This document shows positions 8,113 to 16,405 of a stretch of 21,431 nt of DNA, in pieces. The notes under the pieces are model-generated. The model ran no database searches and was not told the DNA's origin. It worked only from the letters and a program-made list of their open reading frames with translations. The stretch comes from an uncultured Rhodobacterales bacterium (GTDB taxonomy: Bacteria > Pseudomonadota > Alphaproteobacteria > Rhodobacterales > Rhodobacteraceae). Made by a program: the position numbers and the translations under genes. Where the stretch lies: the NCBI GenBank assembly GCA_937901055.1, contig CALCGO010000568.1:1-21431 (forward strand), read 5' to 3'. Positions within the stretch are counted from its first letter, which is position 1. The number at the start of each line of letters is the position of its first letter.

Positions 8113-8289
8113 TTATGCCCCTTTATTTCGCGCGTCCATCGCGGCTTCAATCATCTTGGCCTCTGAAGCCGATAGCATGATTGATTTGCCACGAAGGATT
8201 TTACCGCGTGTGGTCCAAATGTTGTTGACCGAGCAAGTCACAATGACCTCCTCTGGCTCAACAGGCTTTGCTTTGGGTTTCGTAGCCAT
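8113..8289 (-). CDS. Small basic phage protein (58 aa)
   Basis: A frame open from 8310 has a better start at 8289, where ATG overlaps the previous stop as TAATG. The product begins MATKPKAKPVEPEE (a flexible charged end) and continues with VIVTCSVNNIWTTRGKIL and a helix ASEAKMIEAAMDARNKGA. This arrangement (Lys/Pro tail, short strand, 'rGk....L...eA..l...G.a') is common in small proteins encoded next to capsid genes. The function is unknown. Its tight packing between neighbours supports it as a real gene. Confidence 0.75.
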   Translation of the reverse strand: MATKPKAKPVEPEEVIVTCSVNNIWTTRGKILRGKSIMLSASEAKMIEAAMDARNKGA

Positions 8290-8633
8290 TAGCGACGTAC
8301 CACGATGCAAAGCTGTGCAGCGATTGTGTTGGTAGAAGCACCTGATGTTTCAATCTCGATAGTCCCGCCTTCAATCACGTTGTTGTTGTCGCTAGGGGCG
8401 CATGTATCAACGTCGCCAGCAGCAGATGAAGTGTGCGTGATAGAGATTGTCTCAGACACTGTGCCTTCAGCAGTCTTGATCGTAAGCACCGCAGGGGCCG
8501 TACCAATCGCACCAGCTAGGGTGGAGAATACTTTGATAATCTTGCCGCTGTCTGGAACAGCAACGTAAACCTGACCAGCAGTGGATACGTCGGCAAGGCT
8601 CGTGTAAATCATATAATCGTTGAGGGTTCTCAT
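8289..8633 (-). CDS. Probable capsid decoration or minor head protein
   Basis: 114 aa. The sequence starts MRTLNDYMIYTSLADVSTAG and runs into beta strands QVYVAVPDSGKIIKVFSTLAG and APAVLTIKTAEGT, ending in TNTIAAQLCIVVRR. This is the first gene after the capsid gene and a hairpin. An AGGA lies 8 nt before the ATG, a good ribosome binding site, so it can be translated strongly on its own. The strand-rich sequence and position suggest decoration or head-fibre work; that is inference, since no named family was recognised. Confidence 0.8.
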   Translation of the reverse strand: MRTLNDYMIYTSLADVSTAGQVYVAVPDSGKIIKVFSTLAGAIGTAPAVLTIKTAEGTVSETISITHTSSAAGDVDTCAPSDNNNVIEGGTIEIETSGASTNTIAAQLCIVVRR

Positions 8634-8676
8634 GGGGTAGTTCCTTCACTAAGAGTATAGCGTTCTGGATGGTAAC

Positions 8677-8698
8677 GGGGCGACGTTATTGCCGCCCC
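8677..8698 (-). terminator. GC hairpin directly after the capsid gene (mRNA 3' stabiliser or partial terminator)
   Basis: GGGGCG at 8677-8682 pairs with CGCCCC at 8693-8698 around a 10-nt loop, 8 nt after the capsid stop. No run of T follows on the minus strand, so a strong intrinsic terminator is unlikely. It could protect capsid mRNA or reduce readthrough. Confidence 0.5.
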
Positions 8699-8705
8699 AT
8701 AATCA

Positions 8706-9653
8706 TTATGAAGTAGTAAGGTCGAAGATGCCACCATTTGCCAATTCATTCCGGCAAACCAGAGTGGATTCAGCAACAATCTGGAACTTCTCAGCATCGC
8801 CTGTTTTGGCTAGTGCTTCGTCGAACATTGGCCGTAGATCAGCCCATGCCCACATATCAGTGGTAAGAACCAAAGCATCGCGGCTACGAACGTGACGGGA
8901 AGGCTCAAAGCGAACTGAACCAAAGTCATATTCGTAAACATCAACGTGGGCAGTAAGCGTTGCGCTCTCGCCCTTGTCAAAGCGTGTGCTGGAGCCTGTG
9001 AAGCCCGAAGCAATCTGCTTGTTCCAAGAACCAAGATATACACAATCAGGCTTCTTGCCGGAGTTGTCATAGATGCTCGCTAGAACAGTCTTCAGCGCGG
9101 ATTCAGTGAAGGCACGTTGTGTACCATCTGTCCGTGCGTCTGTACCGTCGCCAGTTGCATCAGAACCACCAGCACCAGCCGATGTGTTTGAAGTCAGCCA
9201 GCCGGGAACACCAGCAAGCTCACGCGCAGTTGTCGCATTACCAGCAACCTTGGCATTATTAGCGAAAGCAGACATTTCCATATCCGTCTTCATTGCCTTG
9301 CCTTTTAGGAGCTTCTGATAAGCCTGCTCACGACCACGACCTGCACGGGTTGTAGATTCCAGAGTGCCGGGGATAGTAACGGCCTTCTTGAAAATCTGCG
9401 TGTAGTTACCCAAGCGAGTCGTTGCAGTAACAGCACCAGCGGTTGTGTCGTCGCCTTCGATGTTAGCATTAGTTGCGCTTGGAGCGTCCAGACCATCAGT
9501 CTGCCACTCGTGGTTAGTGTTCTTCGCAGATACCTTGCCCATTTTGGACAGGAATGGCGTTTCGTCCGGATCGACGTTATAGATAGTGTCGAACAGGTCT
9601 TCGCGGATGCCTACGGAGTCATAGGTATCGAACGTATTTGTTGGCTGTGCCAT
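8706..9653 (-). CDS. Major capsid protein, SU10/DUF5309-like HK97 fold
   Basis: 315 aa, a normal length for this group. The N-terminus TFDTYDSVGIREDLFDTIYNVDPDETPFLSKMG is characteristic of the SU10 major capsid / DUF5309 family: 'vGi.EdL.d.IynidP.dTPFls.lgk'. It is followed by HEWQTD, RLGNYTQIFKKAV, GRGREQAYQKLLKGKAMKTDMEM, a Gly/Ala/Asp-rich insertion (residues about 157-178), DCVYLGSWNKQIASGF, VRFEPSRHVRSRDALVLTTDMWAWADLRP, and a C-terminal ESTLVCRNELANGGI. The protein forms the head shell. AAAGGG 8 nt before the ATG is a strong ribosome binding site. The gene lies directly after the scaffold gene, as usual. Confidence 0.95.
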   Translation of the reverse strand: MAQPTNTFDTYDSVGIREDLFDTIYNVDPDETPFLSKMGKVSAKNTNHEWQTDGLDAPSATNANIEGDDTTAGAVTATTRLGNYTQIFKKAVTIPGTLESTTRAGRGREQAYQKLLKGKAMKTDMEMSAFANNAKVAGNATTARELAGVPGWLTSNTSAGAGGSDATGDGTDARTDGTQRAFTESALKTVLASIYDNSGKKPDCVYLGSWNKQIASGFTGSSTRFDKGESATLTAHVDVYEYDFGSVRFEPSRHVRSRDALVLTTDMWAWADLRPMFDEALAKTGDAEKFQIVAESTLVCRNELANGGIFDLTTS

Positions 9654-9674
9654 AGATTAAACCCTTTCAAAGGT

Positions 9675-10643
9675 CTAACCAGCTTGGCGATCCATGAATG
9701 CGTTTAACGCGGTTTCTATAGAATGCGGCTGGTTCAGTTTGCGATTTACCGTCGCTTTCCGTTCAGCCTGCACATCTTGTTTGCCCTTCGAACGTCCGGG
9801 CTTTAGAACCTTGGGAGCCAATGCGAGTTTCTTTTCAACAACCGCGTTCTTTCCTTGCATCGCATCATAGCGCGAGGCTTTCTCAAGAAGTACGGCAAGT
9901 CGATAATCAACTGCGCCATTATATTCGGCTTCCGTAAAACCAGCGTCCATTGCCACAGCCTGACGACCATTGGCGTTCTTGGCAAAACCATCATCCGTTG
10001 CCCATTCAGGCATAGCGCGTACAGCTATTTCAGCCGTTCTTGCTTGGAAGTCACGCGATTGCATGGCTTGGTCTTGTGCCGCTCGCTGCTGTGCGTTGGC
10101 ACGGGCAGTCTGCTGCTGATTCCACTTTTCACGGGCTGGCAGATAATTCAAAGGATCATCTTGCGCCATCTTAACCCAGTCTGGCTCTTGTTCAATCTGT
10201 TGTGCAAGCTGCTCATCAAGCAACCGTTGTTTATCCGCTAGGACTGCACGTTCTTGCTGGAGCCAGGCTTCTGCCTGTTTCCGCTCATTGGCAAGTGTTG
10301 CTGTCTTACGGCTGTAATCGGCTTGCAACTGGTATCCTTTGGCAGCTTCGCTTAGGTTAACCTGCGTTTCTACGCCATCAACGATAATAGGAATTGTTAG
10401 ATCCCCATACTCCTCAAGGCTTAGATGTTGCGGTTCCTGCGATTCTGGTTCTGGGTCGGTCGTTTCGTCCGTGTCTTCTACTTGGTCAGCATCCACCTCT
10501 ACGGCTTCAGCTTCTAGTGTCGGCTCTGATGCCGCTTCCTCTTGTGCTTCAGTTGGCGCATCGGCTTCCGCTTCTGGCTCTGAAAATTGCGCGTCGAGAA
10601 TTGATTCAATGCTCTGCGGTCCTGAATTTAGGGTGTCGCTCAT
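9675..10643 (-). CDS. Capsid scaffolding protein
   Basis: 322 aa. Residues about 20-75 are strongly acidic (Glu, Asp, Ala, Pro). Residues about 115-215 are a long helical, Gln/Arg/Glu-rich coiled coil (for example RQQTARANAQQRAAQ-like stretches). The C-terminus (about 275-305) is basic with KPGRSKGKQ and ERKATVNRKLN, which could bind the shell. Acidic N-terminus, coiled coil, basic C-terminus, and a place directly before the capsid gene are typical of scaffolds that shape the procapsid and leave before packaging. No protease domain is visible. Confidence 0.88.
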   Translation of the reverse strand: MSDTLNSGPQSIESILDAQFSEPEAEADAPTEAQEEAASEPTLEAEAVEVDADQVEDTDETTDPEPESQEPQHLSLEEYGDLTIPIIVDGVETQVNLSEAAKGYQLQADYSRKTATLANERKQAEAWLQQERAVLADKQRLLDEQLAQQIEQEPDWVKMAQDDPLNYLPAREKWNQQQTARANAQQRAAQDQAMQSRDFQARTAEIAVRAMPEWATDDGFAKNANGRQAVAMDAGFTEAEYNGAVDYRLAVLLEKASRYDAMQGKNAVVEKKLALAPKVLKPGRSKGKQDVQAERKATVNRKLNQPHSIETALNAFMDRQAG

Positions 10644-10647
10644 CGAT

Positions 10648-10872
10648 TTAGGTTTCCTTCACATGCCTGACCGGGGTGGCCCAGACTGATAATTTCTTTT
10701 TGGCGCGGTTAATACCACGCCATTCTTGATAGTGCTGCTCGCGGTCCTCTGGGGTTTTCGCGGCCAACAGTGCCTTTATAATGGATTCCTGCACCTCTGT
10801 CAAAGCATCCATCAATGTGTCGTCGTTCAGCGTGTTGTTCGCTGCGTGTGCGCGTTGTATCTTATCCGTCAT
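10648..10872 (-). CDS. Small helical phage protein (74 aa), function unknown
   Basis: The product is mostly alpha-helical (DDTLMDALTEVQESIIKALLAAKTPEDREQHYQEW) with a basic C-terminus (RAKKKLSVW). It starts through an ATGA overlap with the ART-like gene and ends 4 nt before the scaffold ATG. The arrangement suggests a head-assembly helper. I know no specific function for it. Confidence 0.78.
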   Translation of the reverse strand: MTDKIQRAHAANNTLNDDTLMDALTEVQESIIKALLAAKTPEDREQHYQEWRGINRAKKKLSVWATPVRHVKET

Positions 10873-12554
10873 TTACCACCACCTCCGATTGGTCGCTTGC
10901 GTATTCCGTTTATGTATTCTTGTATCTGCTCTATTGGTGACATTGCCCCGAATGCCGCCGCTGTTGGTGACATACCGCTTGCTGATAGATTACTTAGATG
11001 TGATAGGCGGGGATCGAAACGGGCGAATTGGCTGCGGATGTTTGATGGGTCTGCGGTCATAATTGTTGTGTGCGGGTCATTAGCAGGGCTAGTGTGCCAC
11101 TTCCCCGCGCCGCCCCTATCTACAATATTATTAAACCTAACTTCGTCATAACCGGCCTCTTGCGCGGCCCTAGACACATCGTCTGTTTTGGCGAACGCCT
11201 CATCACCGATATTAAAGTCGAATAAATTATCTTCATCAAGATAGGCTGTCGTGTCTAAAACGTCATTTAATGCACCATCATATGTTTTAGCGTCAGGTGG
11301 GACTCCGAACCAATTACGGCCCTCTGCGTCTAAAACTAACGGATCACGGACCCTACCCCTAACTGGGTACATGGCGGGGGTTTCTGTGGTCATATATGTC
11401 GCTGCAACATTTGGTGATGTTGACGTTGTAACACCTATACCTTCCCTAGCGTTCTGGCCTGTATTAAATGACTCAAGATCAGCCCTGTCGCCGCGATAAT
11501 TTATATCGTCCCAAAACCCCATTTCCTTCGCCCTACCCATTCTCGATGCCGTGTCCATAGGCAAATCGTAGTTGTCAAACAGATATTTCTGGTCAGCAGC
11601 CGCAAGCATGTCATCTGTTACGCTTGCCGCGTTACCGCCTTTTAGGAGGTCTATGATGGATTGGGCTTGTTGTTCTGCTGGGGATAAGGGGGCAGATAAA
11701 GACTTGTTCGGTCCACTGAACAAGTCTGACCGAACAAGTGCATCTTCATTAAACACAGCTATTCCCATATCCTTCATAGAATTGAACTCAACCGCGTCAT
11801 AGCCAGACTCTTGCGCCAATCTAGCGGCGTCGTCAGCCGCAGATTTTAAATTTTCCCCTTGCCTCATAGTTCGCAAAAGTGGACCTCTACGCCTACCCGT
11901 TACTGACGCGAACTCTGGCGTCCCCTCAACTAATATTCTAGCATTAGGCTTGAATGCCATTTCTTCTATTGTGTCTCCATATAACCTCGCCACACTTTCG
12001 TCAGGTGTCACAAAAAAAGAACCTTCAGAAATACCACCGGATATAGACTCACCGCTAGAATTTGTTCCTCTGTAAATCTTTCTAGCCACAGAAACATCAT
12101 CCGCCGCCGTCCTAATAGCACCGCTACGCAAAGAACCAGCGGGGGCTTTGTTAAACAACATCCCACCAGCACCAGCATCAAACGCACCACGCGCAAGCAT
12201 CTCGATATTCTCAGGCGTGTTAGGGTCAAACTCGCCCATAGCCGCCGCCCTTGGTGCGTCAGCGTAGTTCACAAGGTTTCCGATAGTCTCACTGCCAATT
12301 GAAGGCATCGCCAGCCTGCGCTCTTGGTAGGGAACCTCCATGCCATGAATAGCGCGGCCTTGTGCGTCCAATGTCGTCGGGTTGCTGTATTGCGTAGAAG
12401 ATGCAGCGGGCAGGATCGAGCCGTACTCGCTGTTAGGGTCAGGCTTTAGCCATTCCCGGATAGACTGCGCCCACCCTGTACCGCCCCGCGTTGGGGAAGC
12501 TAGGCTGTTAAGCCCCGCCTGTTGTCGGTACGCTGCTAGGCTATCTATTCCCAT
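10869..12554 (-). CDS. Tandem ADP-ribosyltransferase-like protein in the head operon
   Basis: 561 aa from the ATG at 12554 (GGAG 12 nt upstream); an in-frame ATG at 12572 would add six residues but lacks a ribosome binding site. Numbering from the longer form, there are two similar halves. Half one has YRG (167-169), SFFVTPDESVARLYG (185-199), AQESGYDAVEFN (253-264) and IAVFNEDALVRSD. Half two has YRG (359-361), GVTTSTSPNVAATYM (380-394), PLVLDAEGRNW, AQEAGYDEVRFN (471-482), DPSNIRS and ARFDP. This order matches the ART domains of phage polyvalent proteins (mono-ADP-ribosyltransferase fold), and the S/T-rich TTSTS suits the R-S-E class. ART enzymes move ADP-ribose from NAD to a target. T4 Alt is a packaged, injected example. 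The gene overlaps the portal stop by 14 nt and the next gene by ATGA. Catalysis, packaging and target are inference. Confidence 0.82.
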   Translation of the reverse strand: MGIDSLAAYRQQAGLNSLASPTRGGTGWAQSIREWLKPDPNSEYGSILPAASSTQYSNPTTLDAQGRAIHGMEVPYQERRLAMPSIGSETIGNLVNYADAPRAAAMGEFDPNTPENIEMLARGAFDAGAGGMLFNKAPAGSLRSGAIRTAADDVSVARKIYRGTNSSGESISGGISEGSFFVTPDESVARLYGDTIEEMAFKPNARILVEGTPEFASVTGRRRGPLLRTMRQGENLKSAADDAARLAQESGYDAVEFNSMKDMGIAVFNEDALVRSDLFSGPNKSLSAPLSPAEQQAQSIIDLLKGGNAASVTDDMLAAADQKYLFDNYDLPMDTASRMGRAKEMGFWDDINYRGDRADLESFNTGQNAREGIGVTTSTSPNVAATYMTTETPAMYPVRGRVRDPLVLDAEGRNWFGVPPDAKTYDGALNDVLDTTAYLDEDNLFDFNIGDEAFAKTDDVSRAAQEAGYDEVRFNNIVDRGGAGKWHTSPANDPHTTIMTADPSNIRSQFARFDPRLSHLSNLSASGMSPTAAAFGAMSPIEQIQEYINGIRKRPIGGGGK

Positions 12555-14586
12555 TGGCCAACATAGCTCCATCGATTGCGTTGTTCATACGCGCAGCCTC
12601 GTCAGCCTCGATGTCAGCGGCCTTCATATCACGTTCCCGATCATCACGCATAAGCACATCAAGGCGTTTAGTCTCTGCCTCCATGCGTTTAATCTCAAGG
12701 TTAGCCATTGCCGTCTGCTTGATGTTCTCTGATTTCTGCATCTCAACCTGCGCCAGCATCATAGCTGGATCGGGCTGGGGTGGTTCAGGCTGTGGAGGTG
12801 GTATCTTAGCAGGGTCAGGGAAGAACGCTTCGACATCCTTAAACCCGCTGGATTCAATCATCTTCGTTAGCGTGTGGTGGATTTGTTCAGCACCAACGCC
12901 CGGCATACCTTGCGCCATTGCTTCTTTCTGCTGCCCTAGTATCAAGGCAAGCCGCTGGAATTGCTCGTCACGGTCACCAGTGCCAAGCCCTACGTTCACA
13001 GTCATATCCGCGCGATCAACCCATGTACGTGGGTCAATATCCGCCCATTCGTTGTTCAACCGCAACGCAATGCTTTTCAGTGGCCCTGAACGTAAGTCAG
13101 CATGTATATCCAAAAACAACGGCTTAACCGCTGTCTGTGCGAATACCCGCGCAATCATTAGGATTTTCTTCTGGCTCGCAGACATTAGCTGGCTAACAGT
13201 ACCCTCGGCCAATGGCTTCAAAGCGTCAGCATTCAATCCCTGCCCGTGCTTTGTAACCCCTGTGCGTTCTTCGCGTAGGCTATCAACGTACTGGATACCC
13301 TGCAACGATTGCCCAGCCGAGTTAGGAACGGGTAGATATTGCAATGACTGAACACCGCCGGGGATGCGGATAACGCGACCAGCTTGTGTTACTGCCAAGT
13401 CTTCAGCAGTCGCATCCGATAGCGCGTCCTCATCAACCACGACATCAGGGTTATTCGTACCCACGATGTTATCAACCATCTGACGCACGAGAACTGTACG
13501 CAAACGCTGCAGGTCTTCTACCATTTCAGCAATGCTTAGACCGTAATGCTTATGGGGGATAGGAACAGGGCAAGCCGCATTGAAGGGGCTAGAGCGCACC
13601 TCCTCGATTGCTAGTTTACCATTCCGCTTTAGAATTGCGCCGTTCTCGCCACCAGTAAACACCTGCAGCAGTTCAGCAATACCATCACCATCGCGGTCAG
13701 CCATGATGTAGTTCTCATATACCCGCACGGTTCGCATGGATTTATCTGTGCTGCTTGCGCCGCTATTCTCGCTAACCCATCGAGCCTCGGCTTCTTCGCT
13801 ATCCAAGCTATCATCTACTTCAGGCAGTTCTTCAACCAGCTTGCGGTCAAACCCCATGCCGATCAGTTCAGATACCGTGATGCTTTGGCGATGGGCTACA
13901 AACGGGCAACCCTTGAACGATAGGCTGTTCCATTGTGGTGACACATAGATTTCTTCAGGCGGCACAGGAACAATCTTATATTCCTTGATGTCTTCAGTAA
14001 TGCGAACCTTAAACCCGATAGGCTCCATTTCTACAAGCATACCGAACTCATCAAGCTCAGGCCCGCCCCATTGCTCTACAATCTCGGCTTCATCTTCGCC
14101 AACATGCAAATCAACTAGAATCTTATTGGCCTCGTCTGGTGTTAGGTCGTCATATTCCTCGATACGAGTAACAACACGTTCATCCCAGTACCGCTTCACA
14201 TAACCGTTCTTAAGCAGTAGCGCGTCAGTGAACCACGAATACAGAACCATAAAACCGTCGTTCTTTTCGTTGAACACATAGTTGCACACGTCTGTCTCTT
14301 GTTCCGCACCAGCTACGTCTTCAGCACCGCGCGGGGTGAACTCCACCACCTTATCGCCGCCAGTGAAGATATCCATAATCTCAGGCTTGATAGCTTCCAG
14401 CGTATCACGCACGTCAGTCATCACAATCTTAGACCGATCTGCAACCTCGTCGCCGTACAGTTCAGCGTTGTAACGGTCCATCAAGCTGGACCGATGCTGG
14501 CCGATGGTGCTGTTTAATGCACCCACCGCGTTATTCTGCTGTGAGCTTAGAAGCGATTCAAGTTCAGCCGTTTTCATTTTAGCCAT
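12541..14586 (-). CDS. Portal protein, P22 gp1-like
   Basis: 681 aa, within the size range of P22-type portals. Early residues RSSLMDRYNAELYGDEVADRSKIVMTDVRDTLEAIKPEIMDIF match the portal opening of this group. Later come LLKNGYVKRYWDE, PPEEIYVSPQW, FVAHRQSITVSELI, and a core with IPHKHYGLSIAEMVEDLQRLRTVLVRQMVDN. The C-terminal part (about 600-670) is a long charged helix rich in Met, Glu and Lys, as in the portal barrel. The protein forms the dodecameric DNA gate and binds the terminase. AGGG 7 nt before the ATG is a good ribosome binding site. The gene follows the large terminase by 2 nt and overlaps the ART-like gene. Confidence 0.93.
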   Translation of the reverse strand: MAKMKTAELESLLSSQQNNAVGALNSTIGQHRSSLMDRYNAELYGDEVADRSKIVMTDVRDTLEAIKPEIMDIFTGGDKVVEFTPRGAEDVAGAEQETDVCNYVFNEKNDGFMVLYSWFTDALLLKNGYVKRYWDERVVTRIEEYDDLTPDEANKILVDLHVGEDEAEIVEQWGGPELDEFGMLVEMEPIGFKVRITEDIKEYKIVPVPPEEIYVSPQWNSLSFKGCPFVAHRQSITVSELIGMGFDRKLVEELPEVDDSLDSEEAEARWVSENSGASSTDKSMRTVRVYENYIMADRDGDGIAELLQVFTGGENGAILKRNGKLAIEEVRSSPFNAACPVPIPHKHYGLSIAEMVEDLQRLRTVLVRQMVDNIVGTNNPDVVVDEDALSDATAEDLAVTQAGRVIRIPGGVQSLQYLPVPNSAGQSLQGIQYVDSLREERTGVTKHGQGLNADALKPLAEGTVSQLMSASQKKILMIARVFAQTAVKPLFLDIHADLRSGPLKSIALRLNNEWADIDPRTWVDRADMTVNVGLGTGDRDEQFQRLALILGQQKEAMAQGMPGVGAEQIHHTLTKMIESSGFKDVEAFFPDPAKIPPPQPEPPQPDPAMMLAQVEMQKSENIKQTAMANLEIKRMEAETKRLDVLMRDDRERDMKAADIEADEAARMNNAIDGAMLANGNR

Positions 14587-14588
14587 GT

Positions 14589-15935
14589 CTATGCCCTAGT
14601 GCCAAGGTTTCTCAAAATAGGCTTACTGCTAGTTTTTCTGCGTACCATCTTCGGAAACAGTTCAGTAAACGCCCATACTAGCGCATCTGTAGCGTCAGGG
14701 GAACCCTCTCCTTCAAACCCGTGGCTTGTCATCATCGTCATCTGTGTTTCAAGCTCTGGGAATGCACCGACGTGATGCACTCGGCCTTGCTGGTATAACG
14801 ATGAAATTGGCTCGGCCCGAACATGCTTGCCGCGCGTTGCTCTTACCTCACGGATAGGTATGTTGGACCTGATAGTCTTGATTGTTTGGGCCACCATATC
14901 CCCGCCTTGGTTAACTTCCACCACGATTGCATCAGCTTGCCATGAATCATAACAGGCGATTGCCCGCCTTGCCCACTGCTCTGGCGATCCATTCAGTGAA
15001 GCATCTTCAAGAACATACCCGTCACGCCCGTTGCTTGATAGTCCAGCAGCAACGATACCGTGTTTATCGCTACGTTCCGTGTTGGTAACAGCCGGGTCAA
15101 CCGACACAACGATACGCCCCATTTCTTCTGGGGCTTCAGTCACACGGCTTGCGTCTATCGTGGCCAATGTCCAAAGCGCATTTGGGATGTCACCAAGTAT
15201 CTCAGCATCAAGCTCCTGCCTACCAAGGCGAGTGCCAGCATATTTGTCTTGAATCTTCTTCAGGAACTTAGCCGCTAGGTTAGACGAATTGTCCATCGTC
15301 TTGCCCCTAGTCGTTACCACCTGCCCTTCCGCACCAGACAGAATTGATTTAACTATCTCGATTGGTCTAGGCGTTGTTGTAACCATAGCCCGTGGATCGT
15401 CGCCTAGCCTTAGTCCAAACTGCAACTGATCCCATGTTTCGCGGGCATACCGCCACTTAGCAAGCTCATCACATAACGCTAGGTCAAACTGTGGGCCACG
15501 AAGCTGCCCCGGCTCTGTCGCATTGAATAGCGTGGCCACTGCGCCGTTCTTCCAAGTCAGTCTGCGCTTTGATGGTTCGTATAACGGGCCTTCACCTACA
15601 GGGTACAGGGATAGTATGCCGCTTTCACCCTCAACCAGTACATCACGGCAATCTGCTGCTGTCTCAGCTATCAGTGCAATGCGCTTTGCTTTACCGCTGT
15701 CTACGTTCTCACGGACCCATTCAGTTCCCATGCGTGTCTTACCAAAACCACGACCAGCCAACGCCAGCCATATATCCCAATCACCTTCGGGTGCTATCTG
15801 TGTTGGTCGTGCATTAAAGCCCCGCCAATCATGTAGCAGGGCTTGGCATTCTTCATCTGTTAGGATTGATAGAAACTCTGCCCTGTCTTCACTAGATAGG
15901 TTAGCTAGTTTCTCCGCCCCGCTTTGCGATGTCAT
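14589..15935 (-). CDS. terL: Terminase large subunit (packaging ATPase-nuclease)
   Basis: 448 aa, normal length. ATPase: Walker A GRGFGKTR (61-68), Walker B LALCDE with D156-E157, and the coupling motif TTTPRP (186-191). Nuclease (RNase H-like): VVSVDPAVT with D280, VVEVNQGGD with E340, and SPDATDALVWA with D414/D418, which supply the usual acidic triad. The enzyme drives DNA into the procapsid and cuts the concatemer. Its ATG lies 35 nt inside the end of the small-terminase candidate, with AGGG 7 nt upstream, and the stop is followed within 3 nt by the portal ATG. Confidence 0.96.
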   Translation of the reverse strand: MTSQSGAEKLANLSSEDRAEFLSILTDEECQALLHDWRGFNARPTQIAPEGDWDIWLALAGRGFGKTRMGTEWVRENVDSGKAKRIALIAETAADCRDVLVEGESGILSLYPVGEGPLYEPSKRRLTWKNGAVATLFNATEPGQLRGPQFDLALCDELAKWRYARETWDQLQFGLRLGDDPRAMVTTTPRPIEIVKSILSGAEGQVVTTRGKTMDNSSNLAAKFLKKIQDKYAGTRLGRQELDAEILGDIPNALWTLATIDASRVTEAPEEMGRIVVSVDPAVTNTERSDKHGIVAAGLSSNGRDGYVLEDASLNGSPEQWARRAIACYDSWQADAIVVEVNQGGDMVAQTIKTIRSNIPIREVRATRGKHVRAEPISSLYQQGRVHHVGAFPELETQMTMMTSHGFEGEGSPDATDALVWAFTELFPKMVRRKTSSKPILRNLGTRA

Positions 15936-16191
15936 CTAGGAACCCTGATAGTTTGTCCTTGGGAGATTCAATAGTTATTGACGCGTCTATTTTCGCATCT
16001 AATGTAATCGCCTGTAAATCTGGCATTACCTTTTTCAACAACCCCAAACCTACTTGGACCTGTGTTGATGACATATCTAGCTTACCATCAGCATGTTTGA
16101 TTAAGTTATTGAGAATATTGGAGTTCCCAATCTTAATCCTATGCTCATCTGACATTGCGAACTTTGGCTGTCTAGGTTTACGTGCTGCCAT
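15901..16191 (-). CDS. Small DNA-binding-like protein, probable terminase small subunit
   Basis: 96 aa. The N-terminus is basic (MAARKPRQPKF), followed by SDEHRIKIGNSNILNNLIKHADG, a helical segment, then MSSTQVQVGLGLLKKVMPDLQAITLDA. The last pattern ('s.tQv.ag..LLkkvlPdL.a..l') is common in proteins encoded just before terL. It binds DNA in the terminase small-subunit role only by inference. It overlaps terL by 35 nt. The ribosome binding site is weak: AAGGG is about 14 nt from the ATG. The likely late-operon start lies just upstream, after a terminator. Confidence 0.72.
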   Translation of the reverse strand: MAARKPRQPKFAMSDEHRIKIGNSNILNNLIKHADGKLDMSSTQVQVGLGLLKKVMPDLQAITLDAKIDASITIESPKDKLSGFLDDIAKRGGETS

Positions 16192-16298
16192 ATGTTTGGT
16201 CTGGTCCCTTACGGGTTGTCAGCCTTTGTGTTGTTTCATTTATCGTAACTTACCAGCGATTGTGGTTGTTGTCTAGTATGCTGGGGAATTGCGGTTTG
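16192..16298 (-). other. Leader between terminator and packaging operon; promoter expected but not identified
   Basis: This stretch separates the intrinsic terminator from the small-terminase candidate. Because transcription from the right should stop at the terminator, a late promoter for the 16-kb operon would be expected here. I saw no convincing sigma70 -35/-10 pair on the minus strand. A phage-activated promoter is possible (inference). Confidence 0.35.
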
Positions 16299-16339
16299 TA
16301 AAAAAGCCCGCCGATGGAACCTAAGCTCAACATCGGCGG
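16299..16339 (-). terminator. Intrinsic terminator on the minus strand upstream of the packaging genes
   Basis: On the minus strand a perfect 9-bp stem (CCGCCGATG at the 3' arm 16308-16316 and CATCGGCGG at 16331-16339 on the plus strand) closes a 14-nt loop. Two bases later come six T (minus strand, 16305-16300). This is a good rho-independent terminator. It ends leftward transcripts coming from the primase-helicase and the 56-aa ORF, and separates them from the late operon. Confidence 0.85.
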
Positions 16340-16405
16340 TTAGTTAGACACCATTTCAGATGTCAGGGAGGCTTGCTTGTATGTTAGCGTGATTGGTTGC
16401 GGTGG

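Noticed and set aside
8112..8150. Upstream ATG starts for the 99-aa gene (8150) and the 58-aa gene (8310)
   Set aside because: They lie inside the preceding genes. The internal ATGs touch the preceding stops (TAA-C-ATG and TAATG), the pattern used through the operon.
12554..13351. 265-aa open frame on the plus strand
   Set aside because: It lies antisense to the C-terminal third of the portal gene. Its Ser/Ile/Cys-rich sequence has no family look and the portal is clearly real.
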